Source: Spirometra erinaceieuropaei (taxonomy: Eukaryota; Platyhelminthes; Cestoda; Diphyllobothriidea; Diphyllobothriidae). Taken from it: DNA of 64,000 bases. The stretch is taken from contig CACRXP010000306.1 of assembly GCA_902702965.1 (NCBI GenBank), positions 174,242 to 238,241 on the forward strand. The letters are read 5' to 3'. Numbering within the stretch: position 1 is the first letter of the stretch; every line of letters begins with the position of its first letter. Shown in pieces: positions 30,431 to 41,401 of this stretch. A program made the position numbers and the translations under genes. Below the pieces are notes generated by a model. The model made no database searches and had not been told where the DNA came from. It saw only the letters and a list, made by a program, of their open reading frames with translations.

Positions 30431-31274
30431 TGCTTTGTTATTCAATAACCTTGTTTTCCGGTCCACTCCAGAGCGTCTCAACTGGTCGAAATACTGTCTC
30501 TCGACGAGTACAATTGCGACTGATGAGGTAGTTGTTGTTTAAGCTCATTAATTACCTCTTATTTGCCAATCTTCTGAACACTCTGATCTATAGGTCACCA
30601 CAATCCTTTTGACAGACCACAACACCACGACTGGCCAGCGGGTTGCTCTCCTCTTCTAATAGATAGCAGTTAAGCTCCAGGATGCAGTTCAGAAGACGAA
30701 GATGCGATCAATTTTTCCCTGCTTCCGGGCCTAGATAAAATACTACTTTCCAAGGGAGTGTTTGTCTTGTACAGACGCAGGCAATGGCCTGCCAACGGTA
30801 TACATGCTCGCGTGTATGCTGTTTTGACGCTGGTGTTCTTTTGAACGGGTTAGATGAAAATGTTGTGAAGCATCTATTTCGTCAGCTCGTGAAGGAAACT
30901 CGGAGCTAAATTGTTTTCCGTCACTTATAAGTTAAATTTACCCGATTTATGTAGAAAACCGACAGTAAAGCAGCATCTTATTCTCACGAAAACCTGCTTA
31001 CTCCAAGCAGTCTTCGAGGCCACTTATTAGAGGTTGAACATGAATGTCGCTCAAGGTGGAAGGCATCCCTTAGTCAACGGATTACGGGCCTCCGTGTCCT
31101 TTGTCAACTGTCTAACCGGGGCACTTTGTTAGAAGTCAACTTAAAGGCAATAAAAAGGCGCAGCCAGGTGTTGGGTGAAGTCGACATGAGTGACCTCTGA
31201 CCTATAGCCTGCCCAGAGGCGGGTACAGTAACGATTCTTGATAAAAAAAAAAGTGGTGCGATCGATACATTCAG
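30431..31274. other. No gene recognised
   Basis: No recognisable domain, splice-site pair or repeat. Confidence 0.35.
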
Positions 31275-31487
31275 ACAACTTAGGTCTTCCACCCACTGAT
31301 ATGCTGAGGCCGCACAAACCTAAAATTGCCGCATTTTCAGCAGCAGGGCAAGCATCCCAGTTTGTCGGTTTTATTGAATCGTCTAACAAGTTTAACCAGT
31401 CGTTTTCCTTGCGAAACGAACTCCAGCTTGCGCAAATTTGTCAGCTAATATGTGAAAATCGATCGAAGAATTCAAAACTAACATCAG
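31275..31487 (+). CDS. Unknown plus-strand gene, exon A
   Basis: Between an acceptor (ATACATTCAG) and a CAG|GTTGCT donor lies a 213-nt open frame, phase 1 in and phase 1 out. The peptide has a proline-rich start (LGLPPTDMLRPHKPK) followed by a helical part (SLRNELQLAQICQLICEN). Joining to 41,261 restores a Gly codon. Both splice sites are weaker than average, and support rests on composition and phase. A short minus-strand frame overlaps it but has no splice support. Product not recognised. Confidence 0.45.
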
Positions 31488-33122
31488 GTTGCTGATGCCT
31501 AAAATGATATCGAAGTAATGATAATCACATTTTTAACTGTATGGTCGCAAAGCTATCCCCCAAAATGTGTCCATTTTCTCTCTAGAGTTCCTTGGTGGAT
31601 GTACTTTATGGACTTCCAAAAGATGCTTGCCGTAGCTTGAAAACGTGATATTGCTGTTTTCCAGCAAAATAGTGCTTTACTGTTATCTAGAGCTAAAAAA
31701 GGGATTGCGACGGACCCCGAAGATTTAAAGGGCAGGCGGGGAGAACAACTATCTTAAATCAGTAACCAGTAGCCGATTTTGAATCGCATCTGAGTTCCCT
31801 GTGAACGAGCTCAGACCGTATACTGCAAGTAGTAACTTGGGGATTCAGTAGGTTAAACAGAGCGCAAATCTTTTGCAAAATATGCCCTCAGGAAATTCTT
31901 TGATGGAGGCAAAAGGGGCCTATTACGCAACAGCAGTGGGTGTCTTCTGAAAGTTAATGGAGGTTAGTCAAACTATCAAGATTGTTTTATCTGGCGGGTC
32001 CTTGAAGCAATTGCGCAGTTTATATCGGACTGACACCACCATTTGTAGTGATGTCTGGGGCCAGTCAGGATAACAGATTTTTTTCTTTAATTCAGAATTC
32101 GATAATTTCTAGGCACGTGTGCAAATTCTCAGTAAATACGACACACCCCACCAAGTAGGATTCGAATATTGGTTGAAATCTGGATAGGACGGACTTATAG
32201 GGTCACCTAAACAGGACATAAGAGCAGAAACCGCCCTCAATACGTGTGACTTTGAGCCAACTTCCAGTGAAAATAGGGTAAGGTTTAAGGTTAAGGCTAG
32301 AGTTAAGTTAAGGACTAATTTTAGACCTAGATTTAAAGTTAACGGCAACGTAAGTCAGGATCAAGTTTAGGTTCAAGGTAGGGACTGGTGTTAACTGCAG
32401 GGTTAAGGCTTAAGGCAGGGTTGGGATCAAGATTAGGGCAACGGTTTAGTTTAATATTAGGGTTATTGTTGGGGTTTGGACACGGGAATACTTTGCCCTT
32501 TCCAGAATTAGGCGCCAGTCTACCTTTATTACTTGGGCGGGTCGAACCTATTCCAAGGTCCTATTTAGGAGGCCACATAGGTCAGTCCTACCAAAATCTG
32601 CTCGAGCTCTGATACAAAAATATACTGAGAAAATGGTTTTAGGAGTAAATCACGCAGTCTGTATACTCCTAGGAGCGTTCACAGAATAAAGAGTAATTTC
32701 ATATTTTTTAATAATAACTTAGCCACAGACTTGAAAGGGCTATAAAAATATAACGGAATCGCGTTGAATACACCGCAAAACGTGATTACACAGAAGTTTG
32801 GTTTCACGACATTTCAAGACACAACATGCTTTTTCTCGCAAACAAACTTTCTGATTTCAGATTAACTTTTAGATACGCGCTCAAATTCATACAAATAAAA
32901 AATATGTATAAAATATTTCCATTTTCACGGAAGAACTGTGATATTTAAGGTTTCGTCTGGTTAAGATTGAATATAGGTGAAATTTTCAACCGCCGCCAGT
33001 TTGATTATAGTGAAACTTACGAAACCTGAAGAAACAGCCGCTAAAGAAGTACAGATTCACGGAAATAAAACATTTAGTCGCAAAGAAGTATATATGCGTG
33101 GGAAGAAAACCAGTTGCCTTAC
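31488..33122. other. No gene recognised; telomere-like tract inside
   Basis: Apart from the degenerate telomere-like tract (32,275-32,470) I see only short, featureless frames. AT-rich towards 32,700-33,000. Confidence 0.4.
32275..32470 (+). repeat. Degenerate telomere-like tract (longest)
   Basis: About 200 bp of imperfect GGTTAAGG/TTAGGG-like units (AAGGTTTAAGGTTAAGGC, CAGGGTTAAGGC, TTAGGGCAACGG, ATTAGGGTTATTG). The longest of three such tracts in the window and the one with the clearest TTAGGG cores. Confidence 0.65.
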
Positions 33123-33179
33123 TTCGGTCTGTGCTTCACCATCCTCACGTGGTAACTGGCGACGAACCTCTTCCTCGAT
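33123..33179 (-). CDS. Coiled-coil gene, exon 10
   Basis: On the minus strand, acceptor TTCGATTTTTTAAG and donor GAA|GTAAGG bound 19 codons (IEEEVRRQLPREDGEAQTE), phase 0 at both ends. The peptide is highly charged, in keeping with the neighbouring exons. The pyrimidine tract and donor are both good. Confidence 0.65.
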
Positions 33180-33769
33180 CTTAAAAAATCGAAGAGCCTT
33201 TAAGAGTTTGCGAGGATAAACTGAATTTACTTTAGGACAAAAGGGTTTTTAACTATCGACTTTTCCTCGCTAGCGTAAACAAGCTCTTTAGCTAGGACAC
33301 TGAGAATCCAAAAACGCATGGGCTTTCCTGTGTGACTGTCGACATTAGGTTTACTTGTACTGTCGTGCGGAGCTATTTTCAAGGCCACTTAACTAGGTGA
33401 CTAAAGGAATAAGATTACTAAAGAGATTTCATGGAAACTTTTGAACTACATAATAAGTACGCACGCGATAACAACAAAACGCTCACAGCAGGGGAAAGTA
33501 GTCCGAATCTGAATGTGTGACGGATATCAAACTTATCAACTTATTTTTCATTCCGCCAAAAACTAGTTATCAGTAAAACAGTTAGATTACGCGTCACGAT
33601 TACATAGCATTAACAACCCCCAATGACATTTACTAGCACGTGCGCCCACCCCAGGATGAGCAAGCAAAGGCCAGATTGATTTTCTGATCATAGAACGCGC
33701 AGGGCGCATTTCTGAGAATATTATAAAGGCGTATTCACGCGATCTTCATGTTTGTCTTCATTTCCCTCA

Positions 33770-34035
33770 CCTTCCTTCACACCGGAAAGCTGTGTGAAGT
33801 TGAGTGGACGATTGACAGTTTCCAAATCAGAAACAATTGCTTTAGCAGCAGTTGTCAGGGGTCTTGACCGGCCTCTTCGTTTTCTAGCAAACCCAGTAGA
33901 AGTCTCATTAGATTCTGTTTCCGCTTTCCGTTCGAAGGACAGGGAATTATGTACGCAGCAACGTAGTCAAATTCTTCATAAAAATGTCTCGGCCAGATCC
34001 CATGCTTATCCAAAATTCTCCTGTAAGTTTCTCTA
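33770..34035 (-). other. Possible additional exon, frame unresolved
   Basis: On the minus strand two different frames look protein-like: one contains ILDKHGIWPRHFYEEFDYVA (about 33,925-34,015), the other RKRRGRSRPLTTAAKAIVSD (about 33,820-33,880). A plausible donor GAAG|GTGAGG lies at 33,770. No acceptor and phase combination fits the flanking phase-0 exons cleanly, so I do not call a CDS. Confidence 0.3.
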
Positions 34036-34773
34036 ATAGCCGATATCTGGGAATCCGTTCAGGTTCCCGTGAATTTTTAGGGTTCATTGCAATTCTGACT
34101 CCTTTAATTCACTCAAAAAGCTATATTTGTCTTGGTAAATAAAGGCATCTCCCTAAGCTTGACGTAAAAGTCTGAGATTTTCAGTAGGTTAATTTTTGAC
34201 TTTTAAACAAAACTTCCCACGCAAATCGTTAATCAACTGTATTCATGCAAAAATGCGTTCCATGGCAAACTGTGATTTACAAAGTTCCAGCAAAAGCCAC
34301 ATAACGAAAATTAATGTACCGAAGACATGTTATCATGCTTTAACAAATCCTGTTAATGTCCGGTAAACGAGATGCATAAGGAAAAGATAAGATTTTTAAT
34401 AATATGCCATCTTCAAAATAAACTTCACTTACGTAGGCGCGAACACTTTTTTAGTCGAGACAGTATGAATGATTTGAGAATAAGCAATATCTGATGAACC
34501 GACTAACGACGTAAGCCAGTCTTTATTATTGTTCTGCAAAATTTAAACTGGAGTGTCTGGCTAGAGGAAGCTAAAATGGATTGAATATCCCCTGTTCAGA
34601 AATGTGTTCCCGTTTGAACTAAGCGACCTTCGTCCCTATATTTTGCGCTTCAAAATTGCTACATCGACCTGGTTTATATTTGGAAAGTGAAGGAGATAGT
34701 CCAGTATGTTTAAACTTTAGGTACGGCTTGTCCAAATTCCTGGACCCTGAAAATGAAAAAGACTGCTACTTAC

Positions 34774-34887
34774 AATGGCCTTTTGATTTTCTATCTCCAC
34801 CAACTGGAAGTCCAATAACTCCAGCTGTTCTTTCATTTCTATCTTTGTAAGCTCCAGATGTTCAATCTTCTTTGCTGATTCGTAAAG
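34774..34887 (-). CDS. Coiled-coil gene, exon 9
   Basis: Acceptor TCCATCAACACAG and consensus donor ATT|GTAAGT bound 38 codons, phase 0 at both ends. The peptide is a continuous amphipathic helix (SAKKIEHLELTKIEMKEQLE) with leucines at heptad-like spacing. Separated from the upstream exon by an intron of only 42 bp. Very well supported. Confidence 0.8.
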
Positions 34888-34929
34888 CTGTGTTGATGGA
34901 GGTTACATCCTTCATGGGAAGTAATTTAC

Positions 34930-34992
34930 CTGGTTTAGAAGCTTCTTATTCTGACGGATAAGCGCCCGTCGCTCTTCGGCCTCTCTTGGGTC
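34930..34992 (-). CDS. Coiled-coil gene, exon 8
   Basis: Acceptor TTGATTTTTTAG and donor CAG|GTAAAT enclose 21 codons, phase 0-0. The peptide (DPREAEERRALIRQNKKLLN and a final Gln) is charged and helical and runs on in frame into exon 9 across a 42-bp intron. Splice sites are good. Confidence 0.75.
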
Positions 34993-35851
34993 CTAAAAAA
35001 TCAAGTTATAATTAAAAGCAAGTTATTTGTCACACCAAATCAGCTAAGTTATATTGGCCGTTGTTTGTTTAATAAAGTTGCCTTGGAACTCGAATTAAAA
35101 CAAAGCGATTACGACAGCACACAGTATCCCTATCGATACAGAAATTCCGTATTGATAAACAGAATTGCGGTTGGTCATTTATCACCTTCAGCATTTCCCC
35201 AAGAAGGCAGATCTTGACCAATCATTTGTAAAATTCGGTTATGTGGTAAATTCCAGGATGAGTCGTCTCAGGCAGGCTGACTGAAAAAACTTGGTAGACG
35301 GGTGCTGTCGTTGATGTATACGCATAAAGGCCGAATGGTGGTATATAAAAAAACTAAGGGATGCAAGACTCTCGTGGGCACTCTGCCTAAAGAAAATCGG
35401 CCCTTTTGTTGTGTGCCGTGATGCGTATCGGTCGGTTGACCTTGCTAAGCCTTTAATCCCACACCACGAGGGCCCAACCGCAGGCTGTTGGATGGTAAAT
35501 AATGGGCATTCCACAATACATTTAATCTCAAAAATACTATCTTATTCACTCTAGAGTTTGGTAATACTTAATAAATGTATCAAGTGAAAATATCCATCTT
35601 GAATTTAGAACGGAAAGGTGAACGTTAGTCTCACAAGATCTCGGATATTTCTAAACTCCGCCGACAGACCGTAGGCTCGCGGCCTGGGTCAGAGAGCTTT
35701 TGACTTACAAGGAGGATAAAACTTCTGGCCTGCAGAAAAGGGTTAGCAGTTTCTTAAATAATGGCGGGAGAACTTTAGCTGAAATTTGAGTTCCATATTT
35801 CAAATGAAATTAAGGTTCACAAGGTTATAACAAGAAAAGATAAATTTTTAC

Positions 35852-35923
35852 CTCTAAGATGGGGAAGATCGTAGCTACAAGGGGTTGTATAGCTTTCATA
35901 GTCTGCTTTGACAGGTGGTGCTG
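35852..35923 (-). CDS. Coiled-coil gene, possible exon 7
   Basis: On the minus strand, acceptor TTTATTCAGTAG and donor GAG|GTAAAA give 24 codons in phase 0 (KQTMKAIQPLVATIFPILE at the end). The peptide is less charged than its neighbours, and the AG choice (TTCAG or the next TAG/CAG) is uncertain because the first would place a stop in frame. An internal ATG could instead mark a start codon. Confidence 0.4.
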
Positions 35924-36094
35924 CTACTGAATAAACCTTGACCCTGCCACTGCCTGTGTTTTGGGCAGAAGTGGGTTCGGAAAAAACAATCCACAAACTG
36001 AACTTTCCTTCACGGCCCGAAAGTATTCAAGTGAGTAGTGGGTATGGATACTTCCTTAACAAAGTAGCGGACAAACAACACTATAATGGGTTAC

Positions 36095-36260
36095 CGACAA
36101 GTCAAGGGAGACCGGAATGCCCATTAGCCGTCATAAGCCCTCTATACCGGATCACAGGTTCAAAGCATCCGGGATTCGAACCGGCAATATTTGAACGTCG
36201 ACTACAACGCCGTATCATTGAGCCACAAAGCCTGTTGAGCTGTCGGTTGCGATCGAGAAT
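36095..36260 (-). mobile_element. tRNA-derived SINE, copy
   Basis: Minus strand: leader TCTCGATCGCAACCGACAG, A box region TTTGTGGCTCAATGATACGG, B box GGTTCGAATCC (intact here), then the body with AATGGGCATTCCGGTCTCCC. Same family and orientation as 27,475-27,790. The tail module is absent. Confidence 0.75.
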
Positions 36261-36389
36261 ATCAACTAGGCGTTCACCAATCACGTTACAAGACATGCCC
36301 GTCACGTTGCGCCTTGGGGTTAAATTTGCAGTTCTTACAGGCAGTCGCACAGTGACTAGTAGTATATGCAGGAATAAGATAACGACGAA

Positions 36390-36565
36390 TACAATGGAGA
36401 CCAGAAAGGTCATTTCTGAGGTACTAGCCGTCATCAGCCAGCCATACCCATCCCTAAGCGTAGAGCGCATGGGATTCGAACCCCAAATCTTTAGTCATTA
36501 TGGTTAACACTATATGACTGAACCACGGGCTCATTTCCCGGTAGGTTGTGATCGAGAATATTGAT
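36390..36565 (-). mobile_element. tRNA-derived SINE, copy abutting the Helitron
   Basis: Minus strand: leader ATATTCTCGATCACAACC, A box GGTTCAGTCATATAG-like, B box GGTTCGAATCCC and body GGCTGATGACGGCTAG. Its 5' end lies directly next to the Helitron 3' terminus at about 36,572. Confidence 0.7.
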
Positions 36566-36571
36566 TATCAA

Positions 36572-36606
36572 CTATAGCTGAACCCGGCCACGCGTTGCTG
36601 TGGCTC
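36572..36606 (-). terminator. Helitron 3'-terminal hairpin
   Basis: Minus strand: a GCCAC...GTGGC hairpin (36,587-36,604, five pairs plus loop) followed by CGGGTTCAGCTATAGTT. Helitrons end in a short hairpin about 10 bases before CTRR. CTAT here is one base off the usual CTAG/CTRR, consistent with decay. Confidence 0.65.
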
Positions 36607-36728
36607 AGTGTGGTGAAATGAAGAAGAAAGACAAGAGAAAGAGGGCGCGTTCCTAATATGCTTGAGTTTATTATGCTTGTAGGTATACAATATTTTTTGT
36701 CGTTGCGTTGTCCGTGCAGATATAGAGA

Positions 36729-37963
36729 TTATCTAGTTTGCCGACTATGTTGCCGACTACATGCCGCAACATGTAGTTGACCATATGAGAGACAAAACGT
36801 TTGCAGATTCAAACTGCACAATTCGAAAGATTGACCCTGAGCTTTGTTGATTCTGATTGCAAACGCCAATCGAATCGGAAATTGCACTCTCCTAAATTTA
36901 AGTGGCATATCGGTCAGAATCAGTGGAATGCGAGGAATATGGTCATGTTCACTTTTGAAGGGTCCTGTCAAGACAGTGGCTTCCACGGCGTTGCTCAGTA
37001 ATGGTTTTACTGCAAGCCGCGTGCCGTTGCAAAGTTTCGGCTAGTTGATATTACGCAACATGATAATCGGCAAGCCCATTTCCGATTGCAGTAGGTGGTG
37101 CGGTATCCCTAGCAGGTCAAGTGAATTCAAAAATGCCGTTAGATAACTAGCTGCCTCGTCTGATTCCACAGCAGTGTCGACGGACGTGCATGTCACTGCC
37201 TCGATTTGGATCCTAGACTGAATAATATGGTTAAGTCGGTAGGCATCTTTTTTCTTGGCCGCAAGAATAACTCGTTAGCTCACCCAATCATGATTGGTGT
37301 AATTCGTCTGAATGTTGGGAAACACCTTTTCAACCGATTCTTCCTTTGACGACACTAAATTGCCGAGGGTAAAAGGTAGAGAAAGGCGTCCTGAAATGGG
37401 ATCAAGTGGCACCGTTCCGTTTCCAATTGTCAGCAATTGGTGTGATAATATTTCAGTCGTTGTGCAGCTGGACACGCATATTTGTGGTCAGTTTTACCGT
37501 CTGAATTTGGCATCACAAATATGGGTATTTCCGGCAGGCATTTATTTCGTCCGCTGGTGTCGATCGAGGAATTACGGGCAGTGCTTGCCTGAAGTCTCCC
37601 CCAAGCAGTAGCAATACATCTCCAAATGATCTACCATTTTCGCGTAAACTTACAATGATCGATCAAGGGCCTCGAGCGTTTTCTGTATGTCATTGTGCAT
37701 TAATCCCAAACACTAACTTTGCATTTCTGCAGTACTTTTCCCATGTCGGATGCTTCGGAAATGTTGCACGTGGTGGTTTCCATGAATTGGATTCTCAACG
37801 GCAATTTCGAAGCTGAAAGAACAGTTCTTCCGCCAGGTAGCGGGGTTCTAGCTACCCTGGATCGTCTTGCTGCCGGAATCAGCCTTAGAAGGAACGTTTT
37901 GCCAGTTCCACCTGGTGCATCTAAGAAGAAGACTCCTCCAACCCCGTTATTGACATTCCGCAT
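36729..37963 (-). pseudogene. Helitron PIF1-like helicase part
   Basis: Three frames in order on the minus strand. 37,700-37,963 carries Walker A (FFLDAPGGTGKTFLLRLIPA). 37,275-37,475 carries LTIGNGTVPLDPISGRLSLP, KEESVEKVFPNI and NHDWVS. 36,729-36,986 carries motif V/VI (FPIRLAFAIRINKAQGQSFE, then GQLHVA). The helicase unwinds DNA for rolling-circle transposition. The frames do not join without shifts, so no intact enzyme is encoded. Confidence 0.8.
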
Positions 37964-38769
37964 TATTTGATCGTAAATCCCAGTCTTCTCCTGTGTTATC
38001 CTAGGAATGTTTGACTACAGGTATGTCAGAAGTTCAGCCGAGTTGCAGTTTTGCTCACTGGGAGAATCCACATCTAAGGAAACAGCAGGAGGTCGGTTTG
38101 GTGATGAGATACACCCAGTTAACCAAGGACTTTTGCTCACGATTTCTACGCACATATCCTCAATCATTATTAAAGCCTCGTTCTAGATTTCTGCTGAGAA
38201 ATCCACATTCGAATTTTTCTTGCGTGGTCGCCAGAAGATGTCTTCAGCCATGTGCGATTTCCATTTCTCCCGTAAATCTGTTTGAGATGAAGGCGATCAG
38301 GCAGTCAGTATGATTGCAAACAATACACGGATTTGGTGTGGATGTGAAGTGCTGCAGGCGTCATTAATACATACATCCCAGTGTTGATTGTTTCCAATAA
38401 ATTGAGAGCCGGACATGCACTGCGGAAAGTGGCATGTGTAACGTCATTGACAGATTTCAATTGCCGGAAAGAAGTTGGACCGGGCACATTCACCAACAGC
38501 ATGCGAATGAAGAGGCACTTGTCCTGATTTGGATGCACGGTGTACAGTCTGCCTATCGCAGTTCCTTTGAATATGCCGGGGTGTCCGTCGACTCGCTCTT
38601 GTTTGTGTCGTACGAAAGATTTTCTGCACGCATTCCATGTGTAATTCGTAGACACTTCCGAAGAAAGCAGTGTTTTCGCAAACGCGTCAGTTTGGCATAA
38701 CGTTAAGAATGCAGTTAATGTTGTTGCCGGTGGACCTAAGGCAACTTGTTGTACCTTTGCAGCTGTAAA

Positions 38770-40168
38770 TTAAACGCATTGCCCATTCCCTAAGTGTACT
38801 GCCAAGTGAGCAACAGCTGGGCTTCTTTCATTTATGGGAAATGGGAGAATTTGCCATACGGCTTCGTTGCTACTGATATATTTTGCAGCCTGAAAATGTG
38901 CGATTTCATCGACTTGTACGTGCGTATTCCTTTCTCTCCTTCCGGGTTGTAGGCCAAAAACGGTCATGTCGCTGCCTTTGTTCACGTACTTATAAATGTA
39001 TTTAAATGATTCCACGGAATTTCAGTATTCCACGTTTATGTGCGCTTTGTATGCTTTTAAAAGAAAAGGCGAATATGGAACAACCCAGCGGTTATCTACT
39101 TGTACTTCTATGTCACTGGCTCGCATTTGAACGGTTGCCAATTTGCCGTCGTCTTCCGCTGATCGTCTTCGGCGTAGAGGATTTTCATCTTTTCCGGTAC
39201 CTGTGTTGCATACGAATGCCCGAGGATATCTCTTATAGCATTTTCCGTCTATCGTGTACGGGGAATCAGGATTCGACATATCGCAAGGTCCATATATCAT
39301 ATTCTTCGCCACAACTTCATGCAAATCCTTGTCGACGTCGGTGTCAGGTAATTCAGCGCATATTACATCGTCGATTTCGTTGGAGGTGATCTCGTTATAG
39401 AACCAGATCAAGATATGTGCGTGGGACAGTTCTGTCTGTTGCCACTCCATCAAATACGTCCAGCGGCGCACAGGGTCAAACACCTCGTGTTTCACCATGA
39501 ATTTCATCAGCGATTTCAGCTTCTGCCTGAAAACACGTGCTGTGATGTCATGCCTATCCACCGGCGATTGCCGAGGAAGCAAAAACTGTTTAATGTCACC
39601 CCAAGCGGGATTGCATTTGAGTGTACGGAATAGGCTTACGCGTCCGTACTGGCAAACATGAGTAATTGTACCTCGAGCGTACTCAAACATATGACGTGAA
39701 CTGCCTGTGGATGTGGATGACAAAGTTGTTAGCCTTACAACGTTAATTGTATTACCGTAGTTTACAACTACAGCAAGCAAGTAAAATGTATTCTTTAGAA
39801 CGCAGTTTGGTCTGATTCAAGCGAATGAGAAGCAGACGTTCTGTTTCCATTTTTGCATACATATCCACAATGTACTGGTGAAACAGTTGACGGCATTTCG
39901 AAAAGGGATTACTTACATTCTGCCGAATCATTAGTCGGTTGGTGCGGTAGTTCATTGCGCTGCATTTCATGTGCATTTCCTCACCGCTGGCTGGATTTAT
40001 CCTCTTAACGTTGAAGTGATATCCATCGGCACCATCCCAAAAAATAAGTGGATACTGCAAGGCATCGTAGAGCCGATGAGTTTCTGCAACTCTTGTCAGT
40101 TGATTGTTCCGCCGATGAAGCACAATATCTCTCCGTTTAAACTGGTCTCGGACTATAGCAGTTGCCAC
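38770..40168 (-). pseudogene. Helitron Rep (HUH endonuclease) domain
   Basis: Minus strand. 39,752-40,168 contains LQYPLIFWDGADGYHFNV and the CRQLFHQYIVDMYAKME block. 39,022-39,780 (252 codons) contains CNPAWGDIKQFLL, VDRHDITARVFRQKLK and the metal-binding HUH motif as SHAHILIWF (His120, His122). 38,770-39,015 contains FKYIYKYVNKGSDMTVFG, the catalytic-tyrosine region. Rep nicks and rejoins the transposon ends. Catalytic motifs are visible, but the domain spans at least two frames. Confidence 0.85.
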
Positions 40169-40760
40169 TTCGACTATAATTGGAGCATTGGATCATCGCC
40201 CATGTTGTCTAGCAGGCGTTTTGTCTGCATCAATAACATTATTGTGCGTATCAGATGGCATCGTGGTAATTGCGGTTTTGAACAAACGCACTAAGTTATT
40301 GTGTTCATGAGGAAGGTCTTGCGCTTGAGAAACGGTGGACCGTTTTATGCCGGTGGAAATTCCGCAGCGTGCATTCAATTTGTCATTGCCATCATCGATG
40401 AAGTACATTTGTAGAAATTTATGTTGACCGTCTTGGGGCGGAAGAAGGGAGCCGACTGTATGATAAATTTGTCCTTTCACTTTGAAAGTCGGCATAAATT
40501 GACGATATCCGCGCCGGACGATGTCATTTGGAAGCATAAATCGTACTTCCTGATGTGAGATAGGAAGTGCTTTGATTCGGCGGTCTTTCCAGCAAGCAAA
40601 GTATTTGATGGCTCCGGTAGTTCTGAAAGGTCAGGCAGTTTAATTTTTTCGGTGGCGTAGTACATTCCTTTAGTTTCTCCGTTAGATTTCAAAACCTGGC
40701 AATAAGTGCATACGGTAGTCATAGTGCCAATACTAAACATGCTGACTCAAGCAATAATCA

Positions 40761-41260
40761 TCTGATCGGTGGTGCCGGAATGCAAGGTGATTGCAGTTGC
40801 ATGAGTTCTGAGCACGGAGTCGTGTTTGACACTGATCTGATGTTTCTCGTTGGCGCCTTTCAGCCACTCTCAGCTTTTCTTGTTAATTCTGTTGAGAATG
40901 AAGTAGACCTGAAGCTACAGTATTTGGTCGCCGTGACGGGCTTCCTCAAGCCCGGCTGCACGACACTGGGCTGACAGTGGGTGACAGCCTCATTCTGTGG
41001 GTTGTGCGGGGAAGGGGGGGAGGAGTGGTGTTAATTGCATCTAGTCATCACCCTCGAGAATCCCAGAGGAGGCGGTGACAGCCCCATTAATGTGGGTCGT
41101 GCGGCAACTTCAAGTGGAGTCCAGGAGTTGCAGGTCTTTCTGTCTCTCAATTGCGTTCTAGATACATAACGCAGTAACAAGCAAGGTCATCTTCACAATT
41201 TTCGGATGTGTAAAGATCAGCTGAGTTCCGGTTTGTATACGTATTTTGTTTCGTGTTTAG
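40761..41260. other. Possible Helitron 5' flank, unassigned
   Basis: Two similar segments, GGTGACAGCC..ATT.TGTGGGT.GTGCGG, occur near 40,980-41,015 and 41,080-41,105. This may be Helitron 5' sequence, but no terminal TC could be fixed. A G-rich run lies at 41,010-41,025. Confidence 0.35.
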
Positions 41261-41401
41261 GCTCAAAGGTCCTTATGTCAGATCTTGGTGCTTTTAAAAT
41301 GAGTTATAACCCAAAGCAGATCACTTTTGAAAACTTTCAAGCTGTTGAAATTTGCACAAATAGTGAGGATGGGATTGCGCGCTACAGAACGTCTGAGTTC
41401 G
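41261..41401 (+). CDS. Unknown plus-strand gene, exon B
   Basis: A strong acceptor (TTTTGTTTCGTGTTTAG) and donor (TTCG|GTAAGC) bound 141 nt with phase 1 at both ends. The peptide contains SKVLMSDLGAFKMSYNPKQI and EDGIARYRTSEF. The leftover G joins to AA at 43,565 to give Glu, and the incoming phase matches exon A. It sits immediately beyond the Helitron, within an intron of the opposite-strand gene model. The product is not recognised. Confidence 0.65.

Larger units (their letters stand above)
36572..40760 (-). mobile_element. Nearly full-length decayed Helitron
   Basis: On the minus strand, broken frames keep the whole order of an animal Helitron. A Cys-containing N-terminal segment (40,740-40,200) is followed by the Rep (HUH) domain (40,168-38,770), a linker with YTVHPNQDKCLFIRMLLVNV (about 38,540), a PIF1-type helicase with Walker A APGGTGKT (about 37,905) and the LAFAIRINKAQGQSFE block (about 36,850), and a C-terminal GQLHVA(A)CSR. 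The 3' end has the expected short hairpin. Helitrons move by rolling-circle replication. Several frameshifts and stops show this copy is inactive. The 5' terminus was not located. Confidence 0.85.

Noticed and set aside
30515..30530. CTGATGAG sequence resembling a hammerhead core
   Set aside because: No GAAA box, stem II or stem I partner is found at suitable distance.
33770..34035. Exon between exons 9 and 10 of the coiled-coil gene
   Set aside because: Two competing frames look protein-like and neither can be joined in phase 0 with credible splice sites. Left as unresolved.
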